This document shows, in pieces, positions 24,613 through 36,353 of a DNA stretch of 64,000 nt. Source of the DNA: Marinobacterium lutimaris (GTDB lineage: Bacteria > Pseudomonadota > Gammaproteobacteria > Pseudomonadales > Balneatricaceae). The position numbers were made by a program, and so were the translations under genes. Positions within the stretch are counted from its first letter, which is position 1. Every line of letters starts with the position of its first letter. Below the pieces are notes generated by a model that was not told the origin of the DNA, did no database searches, and was given only the letters and a program-made list of their open reading frames with translations. Where the stretch lies: the NCBI RefSeq assembly GCF_900108065.1, contig NZ_FNVQ01000005.1, positions 248,001-312,000 on the forward strand. Reading direction: 5' to 3'.

Positions 24613-26256
24613 ATGAATCCTGTGTTGAAAGTCGAGGATCTGTCGATCCGCCTGCCGGTAGGCGCCGACCGCCCTTACGCGGTCAACAAGCTGAGCTATT
24701 CGCTCTATCCCGGCGAGATACTCTGTGTCGTCGGTGAGTCCGGTTCCGGTAAATCGATGACCGCCAACGCCGTGATGGGCCTGCTGCCCAAGGCGATCCA
24801 GGTGGATAAGGGCGCCATCATCTTTGACGGCAAGGACCTTATTTCGCTGGAGGAGAAGCGCGCCAGGGATCTGCGCGGTAACCGCATCAGCATGATCTTC
24901 CAGGAGCCGATGACCGCCCTGAATCCTCTGATGCGGGTTGAGGATCAGATCGGCGAGGTGTTTCTTATCCACAGCAACCTGAGCAAGCAGCAGCGCAAGG
25001 CACGCACGCTGGAGCTGCTCAAGGATGTGGGCCTGCCCGACCCGGAAAAAGCGATGCGGGTCTATCCGCACCAGCTCTCCGGCGGCCAGCGCCAGCGCGT
25101 CATGATCGCCATGGCACTGGCACTGGAGCCATCGATCCTGATCGCCGACGAACCCACCACCGCACTGGATGTGACTACCCAGGCGCAGATTCTGCACCTG
25201 ATCAAAGAGCTGCAGCGCAAGCACGGCACCGCGGTGATGTTTATCACCCATGACTTCGGCGTGGTCGCCGAGATCGCCGATCGTGTGGTGGTGATGCAGT
25301 ACGGCGATATGGTCGAGATCGGCAGCCGCGAGCAGGTGCTCAACCAACCCCAGCACCCCTACACGAAAAAGCTGATCGCCGCGGTGCCGCCGCTGAGTGC
25401 ACCGGATCGCGAAATTGAGGATAGAGCAGGCCAGAAACCGGCCCTGTCGGTGAAATCCCTGTGTAAAACCTATGTCTCTCCCGGCGGCTGGTTCAAGCCA
25501 GCGCGCACCGTGCACGCCGCCCAGGATGTGAGCTTCGATCTTTACCGCGGTGAAACCCTGGGCCTGGTGGGCGAGTCCGGCTCCGGCAAGTCCACCGTCA
25601 GCCGCTGTATTGTGCGCCTGCTCGACGCTGACAGCGGCGAGATCCTGCTCGGCGGCAGCGCCATCCAGGACCTGGATCACAAGGCGCTGGTTCCATTCCG
25701 CAAGCAGATCCAGATGGTGTTCCAGGATCCCTACGCCTCGTTAAACCCGCGCAAGACCGTCGGCCGTATTATCGCCGATGGCCCCATCGCCCAGGGCGTA
25801 CCCGTGGCGGAAGCGATGGACAGAGCACGGGAGCTGCTAAAGCTGGTGGAACTGCCGGAAACGGCGCTGGAGCGTTACCCGCATGAGTTCTCTGGCGGCC
25901 AGCGCCAGCGTGTCGGCATCGCCCGGGCACTGGCGCATAATCCCCAGGTACTGGTGGCGGATGAGGCGATCTCGGCGCTGGACGTTTCGGTGCAGGCGCA
26001 GATCCTGGAGCTGATCGACACGCTGAAAAAGAAACTCAACCTGGCGGTGCTGTTCGTGGTCCACGACCTGCGCGTCGCAGCCCAGGTGTGTGATCGGGTG
26101 ATCGTGATGCAGCACGGCAAGATCGTCGAGGCCGGCGACACCAAGGCGGTCTTCGAAGATCCGCAACACACCTATACCCAGAACCTGATCGCTTCGATTC
26201 CCGGTGCAGACTGGCGCAGCGAACATCAACCCACAGCAGTAGGACAACCGGCGTAA
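24613..26256 (+). CDS. Fused dual ATPase of a dipeptide-type ABC transporter (DppD-DppF / GsiA type)
   Basis: The 547-residue protein has two ATPase domains. The first (1-260) has Walker [10 protein letters not shown], signature LSGGQRQRV and Walker [13 protein letters not shown]. The second (about 280-540) has [19 protein letters not shown] and [13 protein letters not shown], where the usual DEP is DEA, as is common in this family. This joins what are dppD and dppF in E. coli, as GsiA does. The stop shares a base with the next start (TAATG), so the dehydrogenase is coupled to it. Both sites look catalytically intact. Confidence 0.93.
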   Translation: MNPVLKVEDLSIRLPVGADRPYAVNKLSYSLYPGEILCVVGESGSGKSMTANAVMGLLPKAIQVDKGAIIFDGKDLISLEEKRARDLRGNRISMIFQEPMTALNPLMRVEDQIGEVFLIHSNLSKQQRKARTLELLKDVGLPDPEKAMRVYPHQLSGGQRQRVMIAMALALEPSILIADEPTTALDVTTQAQILHLIKELQRKHGTAVMFITHDFGVVAEIADRVVVMQYGDMVEIGSREQVLNQPQHPYTKKLIAAVPPLSAPDREIEDRAGQKPALSVKSLCKTYVSPGGWFKPARTVHAAQDVSFDLYRGETLGLVGESGSGKSTVSRCIVRLLDADSGEILLGGSAIQDLDHKALVPFRKQIQMVFQDPYASLNPRKTVGRIIADGPIAQGVPVAEAMDRARELLKLVELPETALERYPHEFSGGQRQRVGIARALAHNPQVLVADEAISALDVSVQAQILELIDTLKKKLNLAVLFVVHDLRVAAQVCDRVIVMQHGKIVEAGDTKAVFEDPQHTYTQNLIASIPGADWRSEHQPTAVGQPA

Positions 26257-27194
26257 TGCAACAGGGTATCGTACAAGTAAAAGGCGTAGATCCAACGCCC
26301 TACCTGGAAAGCTTCAACCGTTATTCAGACGAGCTATCCCTCCTGACCGCGGATATGCCGCATGACCCGGAGCAGATCACCTTCGCCCTGCTCTGGTACC
26401 CGGATGACGATTTTTTCGACCGTTATCCCAACGTAAAACTCGTCGCCTCCATCGCGGCCGGTGTGGATAACATCCTCGCCTGCCCGAGCCTCAGGGACGA
26501 TGTGATCGTCTGCCGGAATCGCGATCCAGAGCAGGCCTCGATCATGAGCACCTTCGCGCTCTGGCACATCATCGGCCACCAGCGCAATTTCGAGCGCTAC
26601 CGTGAACAGCAGACGCTGCACATCTGGAAACGTCACCCGATGCGGGCACCCGCTGATATCAATGTCGGCATCCTTGGCCTGGGTTTTATGGGCGAGAAAA
26701 TCGCCGATGACTGTCATGCCCTTGGCTTCAACGTGGCCGGATGGCGCAAAAGCTTCAAAACCCTGACCAACGAAGAGATTCCGGTCTTCGCCGGTACGGA
26801 ACAGCTGGACAGCTTTCTGCAACGCACCGAGGTGCTGATCTGTGTGCTGCCGCTGACCGATGAAACCCGCGGCATTCTCAATCGCGATACCTTCAGCAAA
26901 CTCCAGCGAGGCGGTTACCTGGTGCATATCGGTCGCGGCGACCACCTGGTACCCGAAGACCTGTTCGCGGCGCTGGAAGATGGCCAACTGGCAGGTGCGG
27001 CGCTGGATGTGTTCACCCCCGAGCCGCTACCAGCCGACAGCCCGATCTGGGATCACCCGAAGATTTTCGTCACCCCCCACGATGCCAGCGACGTACGCCC
27101 CTCTGCGGCGGCGGCCAACCTGGCAGAGGAAGTGGAAAGGTTCGTCCGCGGCGAGGCGCCTGCCAACCAGGTACTGAAAGAGATCGGCTACTGA
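26256..27194 (+). CDS. D-isomer-specific 2-hydroxyacid dehydrogenase (GhrA-like)
   Basis: At 312 residues, it carries the NAD(P) motif GILGLGFMGEKIAD and the catalytic triad: Arg in VHIGRGDHL, Glu in FTPEPLPADS and His in FVTPHDASDV. GhrA-like enzymes reduce glyoxylate or hydroxypyruvate, or run the reverse on 2-hydroxy acids. Its start overlaps the stop of the transporter ATPase, which strongly ties it to the imported compound. No regulation of its own is visible. Confidence 0.88.
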   Translation: MQQGIVQVKGVDPTPYLESFNRYSDELSLLTADMPHDPEQITFALLWYPDDDFFDRYPNVKLVASIAAGVDNILACPSLRDDVIVCRNRDPEQASIMSTFALWHIIGHQRNFERYREQQTLHIWKRHPMRAPADINVGILGLGFMGEKIADDCHALGFNVAGWRKSFKTLTNEEIPVFAGTEQLDSFLQRTEVLICVLPLTDETRGILNRDTFSKLQRGGYLVHIGRGDHLVPEDLFAALEDGQLAGAALDVFTPEPLPADSPIWDHPKIFVTPHDASDVRPSAAAANLAEEVERFVRGEAPANQVLKEIGY

Positions 27195-27205
27195 AGGAGT
27201 TTCCC

Positions 27206-28456
27206 ATGCAAGGTCTGAATATCAATGCTGACCGCCTCTGGCAGTCACTGATGGCGATCGGCGATATTGGCCATGTCGATGTGCCTGGAAGCAAGGTGGG
27301 CGGCTGCCACCGTCTGGCGCTGTCGGAAAAGGACCTGCGTGGACGCCAGCTGTTTATCGACTGGTGCCAGGCCGAAGGCTGCAGCCTGCGCATCGATGCG
27401 ATCGGCAATCTGTTCCTGCGCCGTCCGGGGCGCAATAACGACCTGGCGCCGATCGTCACCGGCAGTCACCTGGATACCCAACCCACCGGCGGTAAATTCG
27501 ACGGCATCTACGGCTGTCTGGCCGGGCTGGAAGCGATACGCGCTCTTAATGAACGGGGTATAGAGACCGAACGTCCCATCGAAGTAGTGGTCTGGACCAA
27601 CGAAGAGGGTGCCCGCTTCAAGCCGGCGATGCTCGGCTCCGGAGTATTCGCCGGTGTGTTTACACTAGAGGAAGCCCTGGCCAAGGAAGACGCGGACGGC
27701 GTGAGCGTTGCTCAAGCTCTACAGCAGGCCGGCTACGACACCGACAGCCGCACGCAGACTGCGATACACCGCTACTTCGAGCTGCATATCGAACAGGGCC
27801 CGGTGCTGGAGGCGAACAATATCGATCTGGGCATCGTCTCCGGAGTGCTCGGTATGCGCTGGTACCGGGTGAATGTCAGCGGCCAGTCCTGCCATGCGGG
27901 CCCCAGCCCCATGGAAATGCGCAACGATGCCCTGGTCGGCAGCGCAAAAATGATCTCCGAGCTGACCGAGATGGCCGCGGCCGGCGGCCCGTCCACCCGC
28001 TGCACCATCGGTGAACTGGAGATCCCCTCCGCATCCTGCAACGTATCGCCGGGCGAGGTGATCTTCTCTCTGGACCTGCGCGAAGCGAGCCAGGAGGCGC
28101 TGCAAGCCCTGGAAGATAAAGCCAGGGCGCTGATCGAGGCGCTGGCGGCAGCACGCAACCTCAGCGTCAGTATCGAACAGTTCTGGGAACTGCCAGCCTC
28201 CCCCTTCGATAGCGGAGCGATCGAACAGATCCGCACGGCCGCTTCCGAGTCCATGCCCACCGAGCAGTCGATGACCCTGGTCAGCGGCGCCGGTCATGAC
28301 GCCGTCTACATCAGCCGCGTCGCGCCCACGGCGATGATCTTCGTGCCCTCGGAGAACGGTCTGAGCCACAACGAGAAGGAATACACCCCGCCCGAACAGC
28401 TGGCCAAGGGCGCCAACCTGCTGCTGCACACCCTGCTGCAGGCAGCCAACAGCTGA
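27206..28456 (+). CDS. M20-family amidohydrolase (hydantoinase/carbamoylase type)
   Basis: The 416-residue enzyme has the metal motifs of allantoate amidohydrolase and N-carbamoyl-L-amino acid hydrolase: TGSHLDTQPTGGKFDGIYG, TNEEGARFKPAMLGS, FELHIEQGPVLE and SGAGHDAVYISR. A dimerisation domain is inserted in the middle (RWYRVNVSGQSCHAGPSPME onward). These enzymes open N-carbamoyl or N-acyl amide bonds using two metal ions. AAGGAG precedes the ATG and it is 11 bases after the dehydrogenase. In context it should remove an amide or ureido group from the imported substrate. Confidence 0.88.
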   Translation: MQGLNINADRLWQSLMAIGDIGHVDVPGSKVGGCHRLALSEKDLRGRQLFIDWCQAEGCSLRIDAIGNLFLRRPGRNNDLAPIVTGSHLDTQPTGGKFDGIYGCLAGLEAIRALNERGIETERPIEVVVWTNEEGARFKPAMLGSGVFAGVFTLEEALAKEDADGVSVAQALQQAGYDTDSRTQTAIHRYFELHIEQGPVLEANNIDLGIVSGVLGMRWYRVNVSGQSCHAGPSPMEMRNDALVGSAKMISELTEMAAAGGPSTRCTIGELEIPSASCNVSPGEVIFSLDLREASQEALQALEDKARALIEALAAARNLSVSIEQFWELPASPFDSGAIEQIRTAASESMPTEQSMTLVSGAGHDAVYISRVAPTAMIFVPSENGLSHNEKEYTPPEQLAKGANLLLHTLLQAANS

Positions 28457-28484
28457 GCCGTACTTTTCTAAACCGGAGACTGAG

Positions 28485-29504
28485 ATGAAAGCTTTCTACA
28501 GTGCCGACCAGAGTCAGCACCATCCCAAATTTTATATGAAGAACGGCAAGGCGATCGCGGCACGAGAACTGCCAGAGCGGGGCGAGATTTTCCTCTCCTC
28601 CCTCTCAGGCCTGGAGATTCCGGTCGAAAAGGCAAAGGATTTCGGCCCGGGCGTGCTCTCCCGCGTGCACTCTCCGGATTACCTTAATTTTCTCGAAACC
28701 GCCTATGAGCAGTGGCAGCAGCTGCCGGACGCCAGCGAAGAGATCATCCCCAAGAGCAACCCCTCGCGCTACGCGGCGACCTATCCGGAAGATATCGTCG
28801 GCCGCGTCGGCTGGCACCTGATGGACACCTCCTGCCCGGTGGGCCCCGGCACCTGGCGTGGCACCTACGCCTCAGCTCAGACAGCCCAGAGCGCCGCGGA
28901 TCACGTCGCCCGGGGCGAGGCACGCCACGCCTACGCGCTCTGCCGCCCGCCCGGCCACCACGCCTATCCGGACGGCGCCGCCGGTTTCTGTTTTATCAAC
29001 AACTCCGCCGTAGCGGCAGAGCGTCTGCGCGAGACCTACGAGCGCGTCGCCATCATCGATATCGACCTGCACCACGGTAACGGCACCCAGGCGATCTTCT
29101 GGCGCCGCCGCGATGTGATGACAGTCTCTCTCCACGCCGACCCCGCCGGCTGCTACCCCCACTACTGGGGCTATGGTCACGAACGCGGTGAAGGCGATGG
29201 CTACGGCTATAACCTGAATTTGCCCCTGCCACACGGAACCAGCGACGACGTCTACCTTGATGCACTGGAGAGCGCGCTGGAACAGGTTGCCGCTTTTGCC
29301 CCCGACGCGATTGTGATCGCCCAGGGGCTGGATGCCTCGGAACAGGATCCGTTCGGGGTGCTGGGCATCACCACCGAGGGATATGCGCGGATTGGCGCAC
29401 GTCTGCGGCAGCTGGATAAACCCACGGTGATTGTTCAGGAAGGCGGCTACATCTCCCCGATTCTGGGGGATAACCTGGCGGCGGTGCTGAAGAACTTTAT
29501 CTAG
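28485..29504 (+). CDS. Histone deacetylase-family amidohydrolase (acetylpolyamine amidohydrolase-like)
   Basis: The 339-residue protein shows the arginase/HDAC fold: SRVHSPDYLNFLE, CRPPGHHAYPDGAAGFCFIN with the catalytic histidine pair, and the zinc ligands in DIDLHHGNGTQ and the later QGLDASEQDPFG. It most resembles bacterial acetylpolyamine amidohydrolases, which release acetate from N-acetylated amines. It is 28 bases after the M20 gene, so two amide-cleaving enzymes are co-transcribed. This suggests that the substrate pool carries N-acyl groups; whether the ligand is a polyamine is not shown. Confidence 0.87.
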   Translation: MKAFYSADQSQHHPKFYMKNGKAIAARELPERGEIFLSSLSGLEIPVEKAKDFGPGVLSRVHSPDYLNFLETAYEQWQQLPDASEEIIPKSNPSRYAATYPEDIVGRVGWHLMDTSCPVGPGTWRGTYASAQTAQSAADHVARGEARHAYALCRPPGHHAYPDGAAGFCFINNSAVAAERLRETYERVAIIDIDLHHGNGTQAIFWRRRDVMTVSLHADPAGCYPHYWGYGHERGEGDGYGYNLNLPLPHGTSDDVYLDALESALEQVAAFAPDAIVIAQGLDASEQDPFGVLGITTEGYARIGARLRQLDKPTVIVQEGGYISPILGDNLAAVLKNFI

Positions 29505-29626
29505 GACGCTTGATCCGTGACAACGCTTACAAAACGGTGGATCAATGTGACGGTTTAAAACCGGCAAACTATCCGCCACCCTTTTCATCTTAGGATGGCT
29601 GCAAACGCCTGAAGGAAATCTTAGAA

Positions 29627-29926
29627 ATGTGTGAAGCAAGCGCAAACTCCACCGCTGTAGCAAACGTCGATGTGGATAACGACGATGTCCGCGTCACCCG
29701 CTGGAGTTTCGAACCCGGTGCCGAAACCGGTCACCACCGCCATGAATACGATTACGTGATCACACCGATCACCAACAGCACCATGCAGATTGAAGATGCC
29801 GACGGCACAAGGCACGTTGAGATCAAGGCAGGCGTCAGCTACTACCGCCTGGCCGGTGTCGAGCACAATGTAACCAACGCCAGCAAAACGCCGATGATCT
29901 TTGTCGAAACCGAGATGAAACGCTGA
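29627..29926 (+). CDS. Small cupin-domain protein
   Basis: The 99-residue protein is one cupin barrel: motif 1 WSFEPGAETGHHRHEYDYVI with three histidines and acidic residues for a metal, motif 2 GVSYYRLAGVEHNVTN with the last histidine. Small cupins bind metals or ligands and may be isomerases, lyases or sensors. It lies 122 bases after the HDAC-family gene, the likely end of the catabolic operon. AAGGAAAT precedes the start region. Without a search I cannot give a reaction. Confidence 0.78.
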   Translation: MCEASANSTAVANVDVDNDDVRVTRWSFEPGAETGHHRHEYDYVITPITNSTMQIEDADGTRHVEIKAGVSYYRLAGVEHNVTNASKTPMIFVETEMKR

Positions 29927-29975
29927 AAGCTTCTTAGCTAAAAGGACTTTTAGGAAAAAAGCTTGTTAGCGAAAA
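29926..29975. repeat. Imperfect 18-base direct repeat with small hairpin between
   Basis: The 18-base units at 29926-29943 and 29958-29975 differ at two positions (period 32). CTAAAA-GGAC-TTTTAG (29938-29953) makes a short AT-rich hairpin between them. This may be the weak 3' end of the cupin transcript. Confidence 0.5.
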
Positions 29976-29981
29976 AGCCGC

Positions 29982-30056
29982 TTATATAAACGGCACGAAC
30001 GGAATACAGCCGGCCAGCATGAGGGCAGCGGCGACTGCTATTGAAAGTCTAAGCAC
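29982..30056 (-). CDS. 24-residue lipoprotein precursor
   Basis: A GTG start at 30056 has a perfect AGGAGG (30063-30068) six bases before it. The product reads MLRLSIAVAAALMLAGC then IPFVPFI: a short basic start, a hydrophobic core and the lipobox LAGC, ending eight residues after and including the cysteine. After lipid attachment it would be an eight-residue lipopeptide. It lies directly downstream of the gltD terminator on the same strand with too little room for its own promoter in between, so it may be made by read-through of gltBD. I know of no firm function. Missing codon-scale statistics limit certainty, but ribosome site plus lipobox are hard to get by chance. Confidence 0.65.
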   Translation of the reverse strand: MLRLSIAVAAALMLAGCIPFVPFI

Positions 30057-30082
30057 GGTTTGCCTCCTGTAATACGCACAAC

Positions 30083-30111
30083 AAAAAGGCCACCCCGAGA
30101 GGTGGCCTTTT
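30083..30111. terminator. Bidirectional terminator between gltD and the small lipoprotein gene
   Basis: AAAAGGCCACC (30084-30094) pairs perfectly with GGTGGCCTTTT (30101-30111) around a six-base loop. Runs of A and T flank it on both sides, so it works in both directions; it should stop gltBD transcripts on the minus strand. Confidence 0.85.
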
Positions 30112-30130
30112 CTAATCTAGCGCTTCGAGG

Positions 30131-31576
<1,446 letters not shown>

Positions 31577-31579
31577 TCA

Positions 31580-31597
31580 CCCGGGCCTCAGCCCGGG
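31580..31597 (-). terminator. Stem-loop in the gltB-gltD gap
   Basis: CCCGGGC-CTCA-GCCCGGG is a perfect 7-base stem. No T tract follows on the minus strand, so it is more likely an mRNA-stability or processing element than a stop. Confidence 0.4.
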
Positions 31598-31639
31598 CGA
31601 TCAATATTACGGAAAACCAGATCGTTTAAGCGCCGGAGT

Positions 31640-34600
31640 TTATTCCGGGCGCTTGCGCATGCTGTCGAGCAGCTGATTCAGGCTTGCGGCCTTGGGTTTA
31701 ACCAGCCAGAACAGACCGATGTAATCGATGAAGTTCTCAAGCAGTTCCTGACCCCAGGCGCTGCCGGTTTCCCGGGTATATTCAATGATCACGGAACGCA
31801 GGTGGTTCTTGTACTGCTCCATCTGCTCGGTATGGATACGGTGGATCTCGACCAGTTCGTGGTTGTACTTGTCGACGAAGGTACGATCCTTATCGAACAC
31901 GTAAGCAAAACCACCGGTCATACCAGCACCGAAGTTGTAGCCGGTCTCGCCCAGCACGGTGACCATACCGCCGGTCATATATTCACAGCAGTGATCGCCA
32001 GCACCTTCGATTACGGCATGCACACCGGAGTTACGCACACCGAAACGCTCGCCGGCACGACCCGCTGCGAACAGCTTGCCGCCAGTGGCGCCGTACAGGC
32101 AGGTGTTACCGATGATCGCAGTCTCGTTGGACGCGAAAGTCACCTCTTCGAACGGACGGATCACCAGTTTGCCACCGGCCATACCTTTACCAACGTAGTC
32201 GTTGGCATCGCCTTCGAGGTAGAGATTCTGACCGCCGGCGTTCCAGACGCCGAAGGACTGACCCGCGTGACCCTTGAAGTGGAACTCGATCGGCGTATCA
32301 ACCATGCCCAGGTTGCCGTGTACCTTGGCGATAGCGCCGGAAGTACGCGCACCCACTGAGCGGTCGCAGTTGCAGATATCCAGTTCCCACTTGCCGCCGG
32401 ACTTGTGCAGAATCGCCTCTGCAGTCAGTTCCTGCATGCGGTTGTTCAGCTCGCCCGGATCGTACGGCTCGTTGCGGTGCTGCTGTACGGTCTGCGGGTA
32501 TTCAGCCGGAATATCGGCGTCGCTGATCAGGCCGGACAGATCCAGACCCTTCTGACGCTCAGTCTGACCTTCGATCGCTTCGAGCAGATCGACGCGGCCC
32601 ACCAGCTCTTCCAGCGTGCGAACGCCCAGCTTGGCCATCCACTCGCGGGTTTCTTCAGCCACAAAACGGAAGTAGTTCTTGACCATTTCCACGGTACCGC
32701 GGAAGTGATCGCGACGCAGTTCGTCGTTCTGGGTAGCAACACCGGTGGCACAGTTATTCAGGTGGCAGATACGCAGATACTTACAGCCCAGCGCCACCAT
32801 CGGCATGGTGCCGAAGCCGAAGCTCTCGGCGCCCAGAATCGCGGCCTTGACCACGTCCAGACCGGTCTTCAGACCACCATCTGTCTGCAGGCGGATCTTG
32901 CCACGCAGGTGGTTGGCGCGTAGCGACTGGTGCGCGTCTACCAGGCCCAACTCCCAGGGGGAACCGGCGTAGTGGATGGAGGTCAGCGGAGATGCCGCGG
33001 TACCGCCGTCGTAGCCAGAGATGGTGATCAGGTCCGCATAGGCCTTGGCCACACCGCAGGCGATGGTGCCGACACCTGGACGGGATACCAGTTTCACCGA
33101 TACCTGACCTTCAGGGTTAACCTGCTTGAGGTCGAAAATCAGCTGCGCCAGGTCCTCGATAGAGTAGATATCGTGGTGCGGCGGCGGAGAGATCAGGGTC
33201 ACGCCCGGTACGGAGTAACGCAGGCGCGCGATCAGGTCGTTGACCTTGCCGCCCGGCAGCTGACCGCCTTCACCCGGCTTGGCGCCCTGAGCCACCTTGA
33301 TCTGCATAACATCGGCGTTAACCAGGTATTCCGGTGTTACACCGAAACGGCCGGAGGCGACCTGCTTGATCTTGGAGCGTTTCATGGTGCCGTGACGCGC
33401 CGGATCTTCACCACCCTCACCGGAGTTGGAGCGGCCGCCCAGTTCGTTCATCGCCATCGCCAGCGCTTCATGCGCTTCCGGTGACAGGGCACCGAGGGAC
33501 ATGGCGGCGGAGTCGAAACGCGGGAACAGCGCTTCAACCGGCTCGACTTCATCGATGGAGACCGGTTTGGTGTCTTTACGCAGCGCCAGCATATCGCGCA
33601 GCGTAGCGATACCACGGTTGTTTACCAGGTCGGCGTAGCGGTTGTAGGCACGCTTATCACCGCTGGTAACCGCTTCGTGGATGGTTTTAACCACGTCAGG
33701 GTTGTAGGCGTGGTATTCACCTTCAAACTTGTACTTCAGCAGACCACCCGGACGGATCGGCTTACGCGCGCTCCAGGCTTCCTTGGCGAGCACTTCCTGC
33801 TCGGCCTGGAAGTGCTCAAACCGGGCACCCTGAATACGGCTGGTGACGCCCTTAAAGCAGAGATCAACGATCTCGGAGCTCAGACCCACCGCCTCGAACA
33901 GCTGTGCACCGCGGTAAGAGGTGATCGCAGAGATACCCATCTTCGACAGGATCTTGAACAGGCCCTTGTCGATACCCTTACGGTACTTCTCGTGGCTGTC
34001 CAGCGGCGCCATCTGAATTTCGCCGGTGCTGCACAGATCGTTCAGCACACGGTACGCCAGGTACGGGTAAACCGCGGTGGCGCCAAAACCGAACAGTACC
34101 GCGAAGTGGTGCGGATCACGGGCGGTACCGGTTTCAACGATGATGTTGGCGTCGGTACGCAGGCCCTTATCGATCAGGAAGTGATGCACCGCACCGGTGG
34201 CCATCGCCGCATGGATAGGTACAAAGCCCTGACGGATCTTGGCGTCGGACAGGATGATCAGTACCTTGCCGTTGCGTACGGCCGCTTCGACTGAGTTGCA
34301 CAGGTTCTCGATCGCTTCGCGCAGGCTCATCTGGCTCGGATCGTAGTTCAAATCCAGCTGGATCGGCTCAAAACCTTCCACGTTGTTGTCACGCAGACGG
34401 TTGAACTTGCTGGCGGAGAGCACCGGCATGGTCAGGATCACACGACGGGCGTGCTCCGGTGTCTCTTCGAATACGTTACGCTCACGGCCGATGCAGGTTT
34501 CCAGCGACATGACGATAGATTCGCGCAGCGGATCGATCGGCGGGTTGGTTACCTGGGCAAACTGCTGACGGAAGTAGTCATAAGGAGAGCGAATCTGCTT

Positions 34601-36097
34601 CGACAGAACCGCCATCGGCTTGTCATCACCCATGGAACCAACCGCTTCCATACCCGCCTCACCCAGAGGACGGATGATCTGATCGCGCTCTTCGTAGGTG
34701 AGGTTGAACATCTTCATGTGAGCGCGGACTTCGTCGGCGCTCATCTCTGGGAAGGAGCGGGACTCCTCGGTCAGGTTCATGGTGTTCTCAAGGCGTAGTG
34801 CGTTGTCCTTGAGCCACTGCTTGTATGGCTTGGCCTTTTTCAGACGATTGTCCACATCGGCGGTGTGCATCACTTCGCCGGTTTCGGTGTCGATCGCCAG
34901 GATCTGACCCGGTCCAACGCGGCCCTGAGCCACGATATCGGACGGCTGGTAAGCAAATACACCGATCTCGGATGCAGTGCAGATCATGTTGTCGCGGGTC
35001 ATTACCCAGCGAGACGGGCGCAGGCCGTTACGGTCGAGCATACAGACCGCGTAGCGACCGTCGGTCATGACCATACCGGCGGGACCGTCCCAGGGCTCCA
35101 TGTGCATGGAGTTGTACTCGTAGAACGCACGCAGCTCGGAGTCCATGGTGTCCACGTTCTGCCAGGCCGGCGGAACGATCATGCGAACCGCACGATACAG
35201 GTCCATACCACCCACCAGAAGGAACTCCAGCATGTTATCCATACTCGAAGAGTCTGAGCCGGTGGTGTTTACGATCGGTTGCAGCTCATTCAGATTCGGC
35301 AGTTCCGGGGTCACAAACTTAGGTGCACGGGCGCGGGCCCAGTTGCGGTTACCCTCAATGGTGTTGATCTCACCATTGTGTGCCAGAAAACGGAACGGCT
35401 GTGCCAGCGGCCAGCGCGGCGCCGTGTTGGTGGAGAAACGCTGGTGATAGGTACACACCGCAGTTTCCAGGCGCGGATCAGCCAGGTCCTTGAAGAAGAC
35501 CGGCAGGTCCACCGGCATAGTCAGGCCTTTATAGCTGAGAACGCGGTGAGACAGAGTACAGATATAGAAGTCGGGATCGGCCTGCAGCGCAATCTCAGCC
35601 TTGCGACGGGCAGAGAACAGCGCCACGGTCAGCTCACGCTCACTCTGGGTCGGCGCGTTAATGAACACCTGCTCGATCTGCGGCAGGGTATCGCGCGCAA
35701 TCGGCCCCAGGCAGGACTGATCGGTAGGCACCACGCGCCAGCCAACCACGTCCAGTCCCTGCGCTTTCAGTTCCGCGTCGAGAGTATCGCGCGCCGCCTG
35801 AGCTGCAGCCGCTTCGCGAGACAGAAAGACCATGCCAACGGCAAAGTTGTCCGCCAAGTCAGCGCCCAGGTCCTCGCGAACTACTTCGCGCATAAAGCCT
35901 TTCGGCATCTGCATCAGCAGACCGCAGCCATCACCTGTTTTACCGTCGGCGGCAATACCGCCTCGGTGAGTCATGCAGGCGAGTGCCTCGATCGCTTTTT
36001 CAAGCACACTGTGACTTGCCTGGCCCTGCATATGGGCCATCAGGCCGAAGCCACAGTTATCCTTGAATTCACCAGGCTGATAAAGACCTTTGCTCAT
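31640..36097 (-). CDS. gltB: Glutamate synthase large (alpha) subunit
   Basis: The 1485-residue protein has the full GltB order. The amidotransferase nucleophile is the cysteine in [15 protein letters not shown], about 15 residues in, so a short propeptide must be removed. The central FMN/synthase part includes [12 protein letters not shown] and [17 protein letters not shown]; the 3Fe-4S ligands are the cysteines of [15 protein letters not shown]. The C-terminal GxGxG helix includes [14 protein letters not shown]. Ammonia released from glutamine in the first domain is channelled to the synthase site. The leader is 256 bases, AT-rich near the start. Confidence 0.98.
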   Translation of the reverse strand: MSKGLYQPGEFKDNCGFGLMAHMQGQASHSVLEKAIEALACMTHRGGIAADGKTGDGCGLLMQMPKGFMREVVREDLGADLADNFAVGMVFLSREAAAAQAARDTLDAELKAQGLDVVGWRVVPTDQSCLGPIARDTLPQIEQVFINAPTQSERELTVALFSARRKAEIALQADPDFYICTLSHRVLSYKGLTMPVDLPVFFKDLADPRLETAVCTYHQRFSTNTAPRWPLAQPFRFLAHNGEINTIEGNRNWARARAPKFVTPELPNLNELQPIVNTTGSDSSSMDNMLEFLLVGGMDLYRAVRMIVPPAWQNVDTMDSELRAFYEYNSMHMEPWDGPAGMVMTDGRYAVCMLDRNGLRPSRWVMTRDNMICTASEIGVFAYQPSDIVAQGRVGPGQILAIDTETGEVMHTADVDNRLKKAKPYKQWLKDNALRLENTMNLTEESRSFPEMSADEVRAHMKMFNLTYEERDQIIRPLGEAGMEAVGSMGDDKPMAVLSKQIRSPYDYFRQQFAQVTNPPIDPLRESIVMSLETCIGRERNVFEETPEHARRVILTMPVLSASKFNRLRDNNVEGFEPIQLDLNYDPSQMSLREAIENLCNSVEAAVRNGKVLIILSDAKIRQGFVPIHAAMATGAVHHFLIDKGLRTDANIIVETGTARDPHHFAVLFGFGATAVYPYLAYRVLNDLCSTGEIQMAPLDSHEKYRKGIDKGLFKILSKMGISAITSYRGAQLFEAVGLSSEIVDLCFKGVTSRIQGARFEHFQAEQEVLAKEAWSARKPIRPGGLLKYKFEGEYHAYNPDVVKTIHEAVTSGDKRAYNRYADLVNNRGIATLRDMLALRKDTKPVSIDEVEPVEALFPRFDSAAMSLGALSPEAHEALAMAMNELGGRSNSGEGGEDPARHGTMKRSKIKQVASGRFGVTPEYLVNADVMQIKVAQGAKPGEGGQLPGGKVNDLIARLRYSVPGVTLISPPPHHDIYSIEDLAQLIFDLKQVNPEGQVSVKLVSRPGVGTIACGVAKAYADLITISGYDGGTAASPLTSIHYAGSPWELGLVDAHQSLRANHLRGKIRLQTDGGLKTGLDVVKAAILGAESFGFGTMPMVALGCKYLRICHLNNCATGVATQNDELRRDHFRGTVEMVKNYFRFVAEETREWMAKLGVRTLEELVGRVDLLEAIEGQTERQKGLDLSGLISDADIPAEYPQTVQQHRNEPYDPGELNNRMQELTAEAILHKSGGKWELDICNCDRSVGARTSGAIAKVHGNLGMVDTPIEFHFKGHAGQSFGVWNAGGQNLYLEGDANDYVGKGMAGGKLVIRPFEEVTFASNETAIIGNTCLYGATGGKLFAAGRAGERFGVRNSGVHAVIEGAGDHCCEYMTGGMVTVLGETGYNFGAGMTGGFAYVFDKDRTFVDKYNHELVEIHRIHTEQMEQYKNHLRSVIIEYTRETGSAWGQELLENFIDYIGLFWLVKPKAASLNQLLDSMRKRPE

Positions 36098-36353
36098 AAG
36101 CCAATCCCACTAAAAACCAATTAAATCAATTATTTAAACTATATCTCTTTTCCCGACTTCAGCGTTTGCGGACGAAAAGGGACAGCAATATTACACTTCG
36201 CCCCCCGTCGGGACAAATTATGAACAAACCGCACGAAAGCATAAGCCACCAGGGACAGGGGCTTACAAGAGATTTTTTATTGATGAGGAGCGCGTCTACG
36301 GGATATTTCTATACGTTAGCGAAATTCCGCCGTCCTTTACTCTTCCAGAAATG

